Below, piece by piece: positions 15,969 through 24,722 of a stretch of 64,000 nucleotides of DNA. The number at the start of each line of letters is the position of its first letter. The first letter of the stretch is position 1. A program made the translations under genes and the position numbers. This DNA is from a virus. The stretch covers positions 26,245 through 90,244 of IMG/VR virus record IMGVR_UViG_3300044591_001861. One strand, 5' to 3'. The notes under the pieces were generated by a model. It worked only from the letters and a program-made list of their open reading frames with translations. It had not been told where the DNA came from and searched no databases.

Positions 15969-16381
15969 ACATCTCCCTCAACGCGATTCTCGGAACGATA
16001 GATATCAAAAGTTCCATTAGGATAACGAGCACTCAGTTTTTCATAGTTCATCTGAAGAACTTCTTCAAAATTAGTATCAAGAGCCATACATGCTTGAGCG
16101 AGATACCAACAAATATCTCCTAGTTCTCGTTTCAGATGAAAAATATTTTCTTCATTATATGGTTTTCCTTGAAGGAGAATTTTCTTTACAACTTCAGTAA
16201 ACTCACCTGCCTCAGCACTCATACCCAGAGCAGCGGTTACTAGACGAGGAACATCGGCATCATCACTTGCTTCAAGTTCACTAATACGAGCAAGAAGTTG
16301 TGCAACATCACTACTTGCAGGACTCGTTGTTTGACGTACAAAATCAATATACTTATTAGTGTCAATCACTTTATTAGTCAT
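15965..16381 (-). CDS. mazG: MazG-like nucleotide pyrophosphohydrolase
   Basis: A 138-residue protein with the all-alpha MazG signature. EAGEFTEVVKK near 74-84 and LKRELGDICWYLAQ near 104-117 supply the E-x-x-E and E-x-x-D metal ligands. MazG enzymes hydrolyse nucleoside triphosphates to monophosphates. Cyanophage mazG is a known host-derived auxiliary gene, proposed to affect (p)ppGpp or nucleotide pools, though its substrate is debated. It overlaps gp41 by ATGA, placing it in the replication operon. Confidence 0.88.
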   Translation of the reverse strand: MTNKVIDTNKYIDFVRQTTSPASSDVAQLLARISELEASDDADVPRLVTAALGMSAEAGEFTEVVKKILLQGKPYNEENIFHLKRELGDICWYLAQACMALDTNFEEVLQMNYEKLSARYPNGTFDIYRSENRVEGDV

Positions 16382-17754
16382 CAGAATTTAAATCCCTCAA
16401 ATGTTTTTTTAGGTTTTTTATCTTCATAATCATACTCTTCATCTTTTCCGTTGTCAAGGATATCATTCTGAGCAGATTGTTCGCAATCATAAAGACGCAT
16501 TTTAGCGCGGTCAATACCAATCACAAAACGCTTATGGATGGTTGGATCATTATAACGGTTCTTAAGTTGTTTTACAAGAATTTGTCCAAGTTCTTCTAGT
16601 TCTTCTGTAGAAATTAGAGCAAACATTAAGTCAGCAGTTGCAGGAAGACCAAATGATTCAGAAGTATCAGTCAGTTCAACATCAGAAGAACCATAACCAG
16701 AACGAGTGGTCTGAGTGGCACTTACAATAGGAACATTAAATTCTACAGCAAGACCACGAAGTTCTTCAGCGATTGCTTTCACAAAAGTATAAGAATTGAT
16801 ATTACTATTTCCTTTATACCTACTGGAAGCACAAATATTCAGATAATCAATGAAAATAATATCTGGTTTAAATGATTTCTTTAGAGCAAGTTCATTCAAA
16901 AGAGACTTGAAATGACCAGAGTGTGCTGATGCAGTTGGATACTCTTTAATGATTAATGTTCCCTGCGTCTTCTTTGCAATATTTGTGACTTTATTCTCAA
17001 ATACAGATTTGGGAAGATCTACAATATCTCGAATATTAACATTCAATAAGTTTGCATCAATTCGTTCAGCAATCTTTTCTTCTGCCATCTCCATTGTAAT
17101 GTAGAGAACGTTCCTCCCTTGCAGCAACACGGAGCTAGCGACGTGGCACATGAATAGAGATTTGCCGACACCTGTACCAGCAAGCGCGATATTAAGAGTC
17201 TTACAAGGTAACCCACCTTTTGTAATTTTGTTAAAGTAATCAAGATCAAATTCAATTTTCTCCTCTGTTCTGTGATAAGATTCATATCTTGTTTCATAAT
17301 CTTGTAGATAATCATGCCCAACGTGATTGTCAAATGAAACTGCAAGAGCATCTTGTAGGATGGAAGGAATAGCATCCCTACTCTTACTTCCATTACCATC
17401 AACTAGTTGGATTGATTCCATAAGTGCCAAATAAATGGCACGATCACGACACCACTTTTCAGTAGTATCAATCAACCAAGTTAGTTCTACAGGAACATTT
17501 TCAAGAGTGCTGACCAAATGGACAAGTTTTTGAAACTGCTCTTGAGTAACATCATTTCTTCTCTCAACTTCAATACACAGAATGTCTTTAGTTGGAATTG
17601 TATTATATTCTAAAAGAAATTTATTAATTTCTTGATATATAATTTTTTGTTCTGGATCTTCAAAGTATTCTTCTTTTAAGAATGGTAAAACTTTTCTTAC
17701 ATAATCCTCATTAAATAACAGGTTTCTAAGAATTAGAAACTCAACTTTCTCCAT
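16381..17754 (-). CDS. 41: Replicative DNA helicase (T4 gp41-like)
   Basis: A 457-residue DnaB-family helicase. It has an N-terminal helical domain, a Walker A AGTGVGKSLFM near residue 192, Walker B hydrophobics ending DIIFIDYLN near 300, and the downstream SATQTTRSGYG sensor region. T4 gp41 forms a hexamer on the lagging strand with the gp61 primase. The ATG overlaps the uvsX end by 14 bases. Length is close to T4 gp41 (475). Confidence 0.95.
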   Translation of the reverse strand: MEKVEFLILRNLLFNEDYVRKVLPFLKEEYFEDPEQKIIYQEINKFLLEYNTIPTKDILCIEVERRNDVTQEQFQKLVHLVSTLENVPVELTWLIDTTEKWCRDRAIYLALMESIQLVDGNGSKSRDAIPSILQDALAVSFDNHVGHDYLQDYETRYESYHRTEEKIEFDLDYFNKITKGGLPCKTLNIALAGTGVGKSLFMCHVASSVLLQGRNVLYITMEMAEEKIAERIDANLLNVNIRDIVDLPKSVFENKVTNIAKKTQGTLIIKEYPTASAHSGHFKSLLNELALKKSFKPDIIFIDYLNICASSRYKGNSNINSYTFVKAIAEELRGLAVEFNVPIVSATQTTRSGYGSSDVELTDTSESFGLPATADLMFALISTEELEELGQILVKQLKNRYNDPTIHKRFVIGIDRAKMRLYDCEQSAQNDILDNGKDEEYDYEDKKPKKTFEGFKF

Positions 17755-18748
17755 AACTAAATTCCTTACGTGCGATTTGATCTAGTTGTTGCATTACTTC
17801 TTCAGTGAAATACACTTCAGGTTCTTTCAGAATCTGCTTAGCATAAATCTTCTTACCATCAATTTCATAGCGTCCCGCTACATTCTTCCAGAGTCCACCA
17901 ATCTCACCAAGTTCCAGAAGACCATAGTAACGATCAAGACCGCGCTCATCATAATACAAACGGACTTCAACATCTTTATTCTCCTTACTCAAACGCGATT
18001 TAGCAGTCTTAGCCTTGATAATATTTCCGACCACTTCCGTTCCATCCTTCTCTTTCTTTTTGCTGAGATAGATAATCGTACTTGCTGCGTACTTGAGTCC
18101 AGAACCTCCCCCCATTTCTTTCGTTGGTACATAAGCTCCGATGACATCGTATGTATGATTTGTGACAATGAGTGGTACATTTGCTTGTCCTAATTTAAGA
18201 GTTAACATTCTGAAAGCGCCTTTGATAAGTTGCGATTTAGTCATATCACGAACTTCTTTATCATTCAGAACATCATTAATCTCCTTACTCGTAGAAAGCA
18301 TCCCCAAAGAGTCTAGCACAAACATGCAAGGATTGCGCTCTCCTTCAGGTTTTTTCATGTACAGATCTACCGCTTTGAGTGCTTTGTTACGAAACTCTTC
18401 AATTGTAACAACATTAACAACAACAAGACGAGAAGTATCAATTCCACGAGATTCTAATAGAGATTTAGTGATAGCAGCTTCAGTATCAAAATAGAGACAA
18501 TAACCATCGGGATTGGTATCAAGAAAATTCTTAACAACGGCGAGGCTGAAGAAAGTTTTTCCAGTAGAAGACTCTCCAGCAATAGCAGTAATCTTATTGC
18601 CAGATACACCACCAAATATGCTACCTGAAACCAGTGCATTAAAAATGTATGAACCCGTGTCAACATAAGTTTCTGTTTCATCAATATCTGAGGCAAGTTT
18701 GGTGTAATCATCACCAATTTCTTTTACAATATCCTTTAAGAAGTCCAT
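17741..18748 (-). CDS. uvsX: RecA-like recombinase UvsX
   Basis: A 335-residue RecA-fold recombinase. It has Walker A AGESSTGKTFFS near residue 56 and Walker B PCMFVLDSLG near 140. The loop that follows includes KSQLIKGAFRML. UvsX coats single-stranded DNA and drives strand exchange for repair and recombination-dependent replication; UvsY, at 38076 in this window, is its loader. It starts 30 bases after gp43 and has its own candidate promoter at 18770-18798. Confidence 0.96.
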   Translation of the reverse strand: MDFLKDIVKEIGDDYTKLASDIDETETYVDTGSYIFNALVSGSIFGGVSGNKITAIAGESSTGKTFFSLAVVKNFLDTNPDGYCLYFDTEAAITKSLLESRGIDTSRLVVVNVVTIEEFRNKALKAVDLYMKKPEGERNPCMFVLDSLGMLSTSKEINDVLNDKEVRDMTKSQLIKGAFRMLTLKLGQANVPLIVTNHTYDVIGAYVPTKEMGGGSGLKYAASTIIYLSKKKEKDGTEVVGNIIKAKTAKSRLSKENKDVEVRLYYDERGLDRYYGLLELGEIGGLWKNVAGRYEIDGKKIYAKQILKEPEVYFTEEVMQQLDQIARKEFSYGES

Positions 18749-18769
18749 AATATTTTTCCAATTAGTAAC

Positions 18770-18798
18770 AGTATAGCATTAGATAAAGAAAGCATCAA
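18770..18798 (-). promoter_or_regulatory. Candidate sigma70-type promoter for uvsX-gp41-mazG
   Basis: TTGATG (18798-18793) and TATACT (18775-18770) on the minus strand with a 17-base spacer. The -10 is identical to those of the tRNA and LSm-like promoters. It overlaps the end of gp43 and lies about 22 bases before the uvsX ATG. Confidence 0.5.
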
Positions 18799-21274
18799 GG
18801 GTGCTAGTTCTTTCAGAAGACCATCCGATTGCATTAAGAATGATTTTTAAAGGTTCAAGAAACCCTTTATCAAATTGCAACTCATAATCAACATATTTTT
18901 CTAATCCAAGTTCTCTTGGGAAGTCTTGAATGAAAGAGATAACATTTTCATGAATAATATTTGGTTTTTTGAGATAGCAAAACTTGACTTTTTCTCCATT
19001 TTGAATGAGAGAATACTTATTCGTAAGTTTTTTGTCCTTAATATAGTAATTAAAGAGCAATGCTCCCCTAACATGCATTGGAGTTTTGGGAGCATATATG
19101 TTTGAAAATGATTGATATTTCTGAATATCAGAAGCAGATCTTGGAAAAGAAACTTCCTCTGGAGAAAGTTTTTTAAACTTAGTCCTACATTCTTCAATGT
19201 AATTTATCACATCATCTTCAGTCCCATTCATCATAAGTTTAAGTGCATCCTTAATCATTTGACGACAAGGAGCTGGAGTTGATGATTTAACTGCTTCAAT
19301 TCCCATGATCTTCAGTTTGGGTTCAGAGTAACGAACACCTTCACTGTCCCAGACATTCATAATATAACGTTTCTTAGCAGTCCAAATTCCACGATCAGCA
19401 ATATTCTCACGCTTCATCTGCATCTTCTGCTCATAAGCATTCATGTATTCTGCCAATTCTTGGTAAGAACTTTCAATATATTTTTCAAGTTCCACCTTAG
19501 CGACCTTATCAAGGAAATTGACAACGCTCTCAGTAGTTTTCTCTCTGCCTTCGTATACACGGTCAACCAAAGGACCCATATGCATATAAATGGAATCAGT
19601 ATCAGAAGCAATGACATAATCAACACCCTCAGTTTTAAGAAGTTTGTTCATATAGTTATTCAACTTTTCTTCAATCCACCTAATAGCAACTTGACCAGAA
19701 AGAGTAATTGCTTCAGCATTTTCAAGTTTGTAATAACGGAAATATTGATTACCAATAGCACCATAAGCAGAGTTCAAAGAAATCTTCTTTGCCATCTGAA
19801 TATTGTTGCAGCGAGCAATTTCTTTTACAAGTTCTTTATTCTTGGTTTTCTCATACTGTTTCTTTGCCTCAATCATCTTCTTCTTAAAGATAACACGGTC
19901 CCCATACATTTTTTCCATAAGTTCTGGAAGGATTCCACGTATATCTTTTCGAAACATAGCTCCATTTGGGCACACTGCATAATCCTTATACATCTCAAGA
20001 GTAATTTCTTTCTTTAAGATTTTTTCTACAGATACATTTGGGCAACGTTCATCTACCAGAGTTTCTGGACTGATGTTTGATTGCATAATCAAATGTGGAT
20101 ATAGGGAGTTAAGGTCAAAGTTGACAATCCAATCATATACACCAGGAATTGGTTCTTTTACATAAGCACCCGCATACTTATCATTTTTTTCAGATTTGTC
20201 TTTTGGGGGAATAACGACGTTTCTTTTTTTCAAATAATTATAAATGATGTTATCCCACATACGGACTTGATAAAACACATCAACAAAGTTAACTTTTGCA
20301 TCAAATGCCATCGTAACTGCAAGTTCAATCAGTTTCATCTTGTCTTCCAAACGGTCAACAAGTTCTACGTCAATGATGTTGTACTCTACAAACTTTTGCC
20401 AACCTTTGGTATAAAAGTCCTTAAAAGTATCAAACTCAGAGTGATCCAGTTTCTTCTGACCCAATTCAACACTTGCAATATGATCTAGACGATATGATTC
20501 TTGAGCAGAATAAGTAAATTTTTTATAAAGATCAAGGTAATCCAGTTGAGTAATGCCACCAACATCAAAACAAATTTGTTGTCGGTTATTGACCCATACT
20601 TCATTTTGTGTTATGAGTCCCCATGGAGAAAAACTCTTCATTCTTTTCTCACCGAGAACGCGAGAAAGTCTGCCACAAATATATGGAATATCATAAAATT
20701 GAATGTTCCATCCAGTAACAACCTCAGGAACATTATTTTCCCAATAAAACAAAAACTTATTTAAAAGTTCATACTCGGAAGAACACTGAATATAATTAAC
20801 ATTACTCTGAGTATTTTTAAATGGACCATTTCCCCAAGTAATAATATTTTTTGTGGAATAATCCTGAATTGTAATCAGAAGTATTTCTTGGTCACATGAC
20901 TTTGGATCTGGGAATCCATTTTCAGAGGCAACCTCAATGTCAAGAGTTACCAACTTAATTTTATTGATATCAAATTTAATTTCATCCTCAGGATACTTAT
21001 CAGAAATGTATTGATAAACATACCTATCATTCCCGTAGATTTTAAATCCATCTACGCTATCATACTTTTTGTAGAACTCTCTACAATCTTTTACTAATCC
21101 TGGTTTTATTGCTTCAACGTATTCACCTTCAAGTGTTTTATATTTTGTTTCTTTATTTGATTTTACAAATAAAGTTGGAGAGTATTCCTCCTTAAACATT
21201 ACATGTTGCCCATTCTCATATCCGCGAACAAGAAACTTGTTCCCGATCATTTGTACGTTGGTATAAAATCTCAT
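18779..21274 (-). CDS. 43: Family B DNA polymerase (T4 gp43-like)
   Basis: An 831-residue replicative polymerase. The 3'-5' exonuclease motif I is LDIEVASENG near 108. The polymerase motif A is DLNSLYPHLI near 388, motif B is KKISLNSAYGAIGN near 490, and motif C is ASDTDSIYMH near 555. T4 gp43 has 898 residues, so this is slightly shorter, as usual for cyanophage homologs. The C-terminus ends in a short clamp-binding-like tail (TSTLDAFFI). It is coupled to the LSm-like gene upstream by ATGA. Confidence 0.98.
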   Translation of the reverse strand: MRFYTNVQMIGNKFLVRGYENGQHVMFKEEYSPTLFVKSNKETKYKTLEGEYVEAIKPGLVKDCREFYKKYDSVDGFKIYGNDRYVYQYISDKYPEDEIKFDINKIKLVTLDIEVASENGFPDPKSCDQEILLITIQDYSTKNIITWGNGPFKNTQSNVNYIQCSSEYELLNKFLFYWENNVPEVVTGWNIQFYDIPYICGRLSRVLGEKRMKSFSPWGLITQNEVWVNNRQQICFDVGGITQLDYLDLYKKFTYSAQESYRLDHIASVELGQKKLDHSEFDTFKDFYTKGWQKFVEYNIIDVELVDRLEDKMKLIELAVTMAFDAKVNFVDVFYQVRMWDNIIYNYLKKRNVVIPPKDKSEKNDKYAGAYVKEPIPGVYDWIVNFDLNSLYPHLIMQSNISPETLVDERCPNVSVEKILKKEITLEMYKDYAVCPNGAMFRKDIRGILPELMEKMYGDRVIFKKKMIEAKKQYEKTKNKELVKEIARCNNIQMAKKISLNSAYGAIGNQYFRYYKLENAEAITLSGQVAIRWIEEKLNNYMNKLLKTEGVDYVIASDTDSIYMHMGPLVDRVYEGREKTTESVVNFLDKVAKVELEKYIESSYQELAEYMNAYEQKMQMKRENIADRGIWTAKKRYIMNVWDSEGVRYSEPKLKIMGIEAVKSSTPAPCRQMIKDALKLMMNGTEDDVINYIEECRTKFKKLSPEEVSFPRSASDIQKYQSFSNIYAPKTPMHVRGALLFNYYIKDKKLTNKYSLIQNGEKVKFCYLKKPNIIHENVISFIQDFPRELGLEKYVDYELQFDKGFLEPLKIILNAIGWSSERTSTLDAFFI

Positions 21275-21543
21275 TTAGTTAAAGACTGGTACTTTTCAAG
21301 TAGTGTGGGTTTTGGATCTGATAGTGTAAGAATTTTATCAGAGTGTATCATAAAGATATCCTGACTGGTAAAATCTGACAACCATGCTTCTAAAGTGGGG
21401 GGAAGACCTTGTATTGGCGTAGCAAATTGATATGGTTTAGTCAATTTGCAATCGGGTTCTCCAATATCAGCAGAGACTTCTTCAATTGAGGATATTAATT
21501 TTGTGCCATCTAAAAGGCAGATTAGTTTTATATTTTCCATCAT
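21271..21543 (-). CDS. LSm-like small protein, paralog 1 (90 aa)
   Basis: A 90-residue protein. It begins with a strand-turn-strand IKLICLLDGTKLISSI, then a W-L-x(6-7)-F-x-I hairpin (AWLSDFTSQDIFMI) and DKILTLSDPKPTLLEKYQ. The same pattern occurs in the proteins at 21540 and 36195. The pattern looks like an Sm/LSm beta-barrel, known in Hfq-type RNA-binding proteins, but that fold is my inference. Its ATG overlaps the upstream stop (ATGA), and its own stop overlaps the gp43 start. It is probably co-translated with the polymerase. Confidence 0.75.
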   Translation of the reverse strand: MMENIKLICLLDGTKLISSIEEVSADIGEPDCKLTKPYQFATPIQGLPPTLEAWLSDFTSQDIFMIHSDKILTLSDPKPTLLEKYQSLTK

Positions 21544-21947
21544 CTGCAAGTCTTACAATCGTAGTTATCATCTTCCTTTGCTGCTGATTCTTCAGGGGGA
21601 TGATTCATTCCTTCGTTCCAATCCCTAGTTGAATTGATAACATCATTCTCATACATTTCAGCTAGCATATCTACTGGATCAGTAAACGTTACCACCCAAT
21701 CAGATACAACAGGAACTCGTGTGCCTTTTGCAAGTGGAATCCAAGGAAAAAGACTAATGTTAAAGGAAGTTTTTCCTGGAGTTAGTTGAGTTGGTCCCTG
21801 AGGATTTTGTTCCGTTTCAGGATCAATAATATTAACAAGACAAGGTTTATAAAAATAAAATCCCGCCAAGCGATCATCAACTATCATTTCTTGAACATCA
21901 GCAATGACAAATTGACCCGTTTTAATCAATGCAATTTTTACAGACAT
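21540..21947 (-). CDS. LSm-like small protein, paralog 2 with CxxC tail (135 aa)
   Basis: A 135-residue protein starting MSVKIALIKTGQFVIADVQE. The start at 21947 is fixed by GGAGGA six bases upstream. The core ends with FPWIPLAKGTRVPVV, then DWVVTFTDPVDMLAEMYEND, aligning with the other two LSm-like proteins. The C-terminal 35 residues are acidic and end in D-C-K-T-C-R, a possible metal or redox pair. It is the first gene of the unit leading into gp43, behind a strong promoter. Function unknown. Confidence 0.75.
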   Translation of the reverse strand: MSVKIALIKTGQFVIADVQEMIVDDRLAGFYFYKPCLVNIIDPETEQNPQGPTQLTPGKTSFNISLFPWIPLAKGTRVPVVSDWVVTFTDPVDMLAEMYENDVINSTRDWNEGMNHPPEESAAKEDDNYDCKTCR

Positions 21948-21968
21948 AATTCCTCCAATCTTAAACTC

Positions 21969-21997
21969 AGTATAGCAATAAAAAAGAGGGGAGTCAA
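21969..21997 (-). promoter_or_regulatory. Strong sigma70 promoter upstream of gp43 unit
   Basis: TTGACT (21997-21992) and TATACT (21974-21969) on the minus strand with a 17-base spacer, the same hexamers as the tRNA-Ala promoter. The -35 lies in the right arm of the terminator at 21980-22020. The start would be near 21962, 15 bases before the LSm-like ATG. Confidence 0.8.
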
Positions 21998-22020
21998 CTG
22001 GATTTTGCCAGTTTCCCCTC
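21980..22020 (-). terminator. Intrinsic terminator of hsp20
   Basis: Minus-strand stem GAGGGGA/TCCCCTC plus AACTGG/CCAGTT, with a 3-base bulge and 6-base loop, followed by six T. It ends the hsp20 gene and overlaps the promoter of the next unit. Confidence 0.85.
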
Positions 22021-22052
22021 CGTGGCAGAGCGCCGACGATATTCAATACTAT

Positions 22053-22487
22053 TTAGAACCAAACTTTTCTCTTATGATGCTCTGGAACAATCTTTCCTAA
22101 CTTAACTATAAGCATTCCGTTTTCAAATTTTACATCTCTTACTTCAACATCATCAGAAATAGTCCAAGAACGGTTAAACGCTCTTGTTGCTAGTCCTCTG
22201 TGCAAATACTCCGTCTCATTATTTGTTTCTTTTTGTCCCTCCACAAAAAGTTTATTGTTTTCAGTATATACAACAACTTCTTTTGGACTAAATCCTGCTA
22301 AGGCAACTTCCAAACGAAAATCTACATTCGTTTCTTTTACCAAGTTGTATGGAGGATAGTTAGTTTCTGTTTGATGTAGTGACCCAAATCTATGAAACCA
22401 CTCATCCATCCCAATAGAATATTTTTCTACATCATTTAAAAATTTTTCAATGTTTGCGACTTCGTATCTTGCTAAAGTTGGATACAT
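22053..22487 (-). CDS. hsp20: Small heat-shock protein (Hsp20)
   Basis: A 144-residue alpha-crystallin-domain protein. The domain spans about 50-140: VDFRLEVALAGFSPKEVVVYTE, then the G-x-L core in ENGMLIVKLGKI. It is an ATP-independent holdase that keeps unfolding proteins soluble. Hsp20 is a common marine cyanophage gene, proposed to protect host proteins or aid virion assembly. A strong AAGGAG site lies 8 bases from the ATG. It stands alone between two terminators with a TATAAT box upstream, so it is probably an independent unit. Confidence 0.95.
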   Translation of the reverse strand: MYPTLARYEVANIEKFLNDVEKYSIGMDEWFHRFGSLHQTETNYPPYNLVKETNVDFRLEVALAGFSPKEVVVYTENNKLFVEGQKETNNETEYLHRGLATRAFNRSWTISDDVEVRDVKFENGMLIVKLGKIVPEHHKRKVWF

Positions 22488-22546
22488 GTTTTTTCTCCTT
22501 TAAAAGCGAGTTTATTAGTAATGGACCCTTACGGCATCCACTACTA

Positions 22547-22552
22547 ATTATA
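22547..22552 (-). promoter_or_regulatory. Candidate -10 box (TATAAT) for hsp20
   Basis: A perfect TATAAT on the minus strand about 60 bases upstream of hsp20 and just after the regA terminator. I see no convincing -35 at 16-18 bases, so an activator-dependent promoter is possible. Confidence 0.4.
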
Positions 22553-22561
22553 CAAGAATAC

Positions 22562-22587
22562 AAAAAAAGCGAGGTAATGAACCCCGC
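22562..22587 (-). terminator. Intrinsic terminator of regA
   Basis: Minus-strand 7-bp stem GCGGGGT/ACCTCGC (one G-U) with a 5-base loop, followed by seven T. It lies 24 bases past the regA stop. Confidence 0.85.
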
Positions 22588-22610
22588 ACATTTTTGTATT
22601 GTTTTCCGTA

Positions 22611-23048
22611 CTATTTTGCAGTAGTTTCCTTCTTAGATCCAATATTATATTTTTGCTCTAAGATCCATTCTCCCTTATCCTTATAAGATAGAACTTTAAT
22701 TTGATTTAGAGGTGCAATATCTGCGATTGATTCTTCATTTACAATTCCAATAAGTCCCCAATCAGCTAAAAGACGAGCAATTCTATTTCTGCGCTGAACA
22801 TCATTTACAGTAAGATTAGCATGTTTACCATCAAGAGCAAACAATTCTTTAAAGTGGACAATATAGTACTTACCTTGCTTATGAAGAATGTGGCAAGATT
22901 GATAGAGTTTTTTCTCCTTTCTAGATGCAACTCCAATGCGAGTCAAAGTTTCACGAACTTTTAGGAAGTCATCTGGTTCGTTAAGAAGAACTTCCACCAT
23001 CATATTGGGAGACCAATTTACTTGGGGTTCAATTGTTTGATTAGTCAT
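22611..23048 (-). CDS. regA: Translational repressor RegA
   Basis: A 145-residue homolog of T4 RegA (122 residues). The segments DFLKVRETLTRIGVA, LYQSCHIL, YYIVHFKELFALDG and LLADWGLI match T4 RegA closely. RegA binds initiation regions of phage early mRNAs and blocks ribosomes; in T4 it represses gp44, gp45 and others and itself. The protein is longer than T4 RegA, mainly by an N-terminal segment and a Lys-rich C-terminal tail. It overlaps the gp62 stop by ATGA, and a terminator follows. Confidence 0.95.
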   Translation of the reverse strand: MTNQTIEPQVNWSPNMMVEVLLNEPDDFLKVRETLTRIGVASRKEKKLYQSCHILHKQGKYYIVHFKELFALDGKHANLTVNDVQRRNRIARLLADWGLIGIVNEESIADIAPLNQIKVLSYKDKGEWILEQKYNIGSKKETTAK

Positions 23049-23425
23049 TTTTTTCCGCCAGTTTCAAGTCGTTGTTTAATAAAATCGAGTTGTTGTCTTG
23101 ATAAAATTTTCAAACTTTGCAATGCTTTTTCATTACTATATCCATAGTACTGCTTAACGCATTCTAAATCTTTAACTTTATCTTTACGGAGCCAAGGAGA
23201 AAATCTCTTACGCTTCCTCAGTGTATTTATATAAAACAAATATTGCATGTCCTTATCCAGATGATGATTCATATTCATTTCATTAGCAAAAAGAATACAA
23301 TCAATATGACCAGATAAACATTTATTAACAATATATGGCGGATATTCTTTCTTACAATTTGGGTCAACATCAATCAAATTTTCTTTAGTAAAATTAATTG
23401 AGTTCAACCAGTCCTTCAATTCCAT
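23045..23425 (-). CDS. 62: Sliding clamp loader small subunit (gp62-like)
   Basis: A 126-residue protein in the gp62 position between dam and regA. With gp44 it loads the gp45 clamp. The KRKRFSPWLRK segment near 72-82 is the block most like T4 gp62 (RGKRYGKWAKL). It is shorter than T4 gp62 (187). The ATG at 23425 is chosen over upstream alternatives because the frame before it lies in the dam coding region and starts poorly. It overlaps dam by 32 bases. Confidence 0.85.
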   Translation of the reverse strand: MELKDWLNSINFTKENLIDVDPNCKKEYPPYIVNKCLSGHIDCILFANEMNMNHHLDKDMQYLFYINTLRKRKRFSPWLRKDKVKDLECVKQYYGYSNEKALQSLKILSRQQLDFIKQRLETGGKK

Positions 23426-24242
23426 AATTAAAAAGCAGTAGTTCTTTACGTTGTTTTTGCTCACGCATATATTCACCAACAGAACGCATCGTATAAGTTA
23501 AATCAAACTCAGCAGCATTCCAGTTCTTAAATCGATCCTTCACAAGTTGATCAGAATTATAACTAATCAATTGATCCATATTGTTAGCATCGCAATTAGT
23601 AGCAAACTTATCGTGATCAAATCTTTTGTGCATTGATCCCTTATTCCCATAGAGATTATCCTTAATATCATAAGGAGGATCGAGATACATAAAAGCACTC
23701 CTTTCTCCATCCATCAGATAATCGTAAGAGTAATTAGTTATACGCCAATTGGAAATTAGTTTTGCATACTCTGGCAGTTTCTCAATTCCTCGCATTGAAA
23801 AGTTGCTTTGTGATGCTTGAGCAGAAAATGATGAACTTTCTGTGAGACCAGAGAATGAACATTTATTGACAATATAGAAAGCAACAGCACGATCAAGACT
23901 TGATAGATCTTTGGCATTCACATGTTCCTTTGATTTAAGAAAAAGTTCTCTCGCAAGTTCGGGAGTATTGTAAGCAAGTTTACAATCAACCAATTCATTC
24001 TTCAAATCATTTCCAAACATCTGGAGTTGTTGCCAGAAGTTTACAAGTGGTTCATAAAGATCATTTACCCAAATTTTAAGGTTTGGATATTTTTTAGTAA
24101 TATAGATTGCAACACTTCCACCACCAAGAAATGGTTCACGGAATTCATCATAATTGCGAAGGTCTGGAAAATATGGTCCCATCTTTTCACAAGCACGGGA
24201 TTTTCCGCCAGGATATCTAAGGGGTGTTTTGAGAGATTTCAT
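23394..24242 (-). CDS. dam: DNA adenine methylase (D12 class)
   Basis: A 282-residue N6-adenine methyltransferase. The D12-class motifs are clear: RYPGGKSRACEKM near residue 9 (SAM region), REPFLGGGSVAIYI near 36, and the catalytic DPPY in YLDPPYDIKDN near 188. It methylates adenine, probably in GATC-like sites, protecting phage DNA or marking it. T4 also encodes a Dam, though at another locus. It overlaps both neighbours (26 and 32 bases). Confidence 0.93.
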   Translation of the reverse strand: MKSLKTPLRYPGGKSRACEKMGPYFPDLRNYDEFREPFLGGGSVAIYITKKYPNLKIWVNDLYEPLVNFWQQLQMFGNDLKNELVDCKLAYNTPELARELFLKSKEHVNAKDLSSLDRAVAFYIVNKCSFSGLTESSSFSAQASQSNFSMRGIEKLPEYAKLISNWRITNYSYDYLMDGERSAFMYLDPPYDIKDNLYGNKGSMHKRFDHDKFATNCDANNMDQLISYNSDQLVKDRFKNWNAAEFDLTYTMRSVGEYMREQKQRKELLLFNYGIEGLVELN

Positions 24243-24438
24243 AATCAGGTTTGTTGTACTTCAAATATTCAAAAAAGGTAAGTTTCATTTCTTTATGAGT
24301 CATACCACAGTGCTTTGCTGCTTGTGGTAGATTCATTTTAGAATAAAAGAGACCCTCATTTGCTTCACGCACATTTTCAGGAGTTGTTTTTACGGGAACT
24401 TCAATAAGAGATGCTTTATTGATCTTAAAAGGATTCAT
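24217..24438 (-). CDS. Hypothetical protein with HTH-like segment (73 aa)
   Basis: A 73-residue protein. The region SKMNLPQAAKHCGMTHKEMK near 34-53 has the spacing of a helix-turn-helix (L-x-x-A-A-x(3)-G-M-T). It could be a small DNA-binding regulator, but I cannot assign a family. It overlaps dam by 26 bases and the upstream membrane-protein gene by ATGA. Confidence 0.7.
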   Translation of the reverse strand: MNPFKINKASLIEVPVKTTPENVREANEGLFYSKMNLPQAAKHCGMTHKEMKLTFFEYLKYNKPDYEISQNTP

Positions 24439-24722
24439 TCAAATTCTCCAACTTTATTTGATTTAACATGAGGAGGTGTTGTATATTTTGGCACACAAGA
24501 AACCGTAATACTTGTCGATTTAGTTGCTTGTGCCATTTCTCGATATCCAGTACCAACATAAATCTGCCCACCAACTACAGCAACTGCCATAGTTCCCCAG
24601 AAAATATAATACCATCTGGACTTGACTTGATGCTTTTTGAGTTGATCAAGTTCTTCATGAATATCCTGATGATGAAACCTTAAAGGTTTTTGAATCAATT
24701 CTTTTAATTTTTTGTTTTTCAC
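24435..24722 (-). CDS. Single-pass membrane protein (95 aa)
   Basis: A 95-residue protein with a basic, His-rich N-terminus, then one hydrophobic span (YYIFWGTMAVAVVGGQIYVG, near 38-57), and a C-terminal domain of about 38 residues with one Cys. The positive-inside rule places the N-terminus in the cytoplasm. It is coupled by ATGA to gp44 upstream. The role is unknown. Confidence 0.7.
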   Translation of the reverse strand: MKNKKLKELIQKPLRFHHQDIHEELDQLKKHQVKSRWYYIFWGTMAVAVVGGQIYVGTGYREMAQATKSTSITVSCVPKYTTPPHVKSNKVGEFE

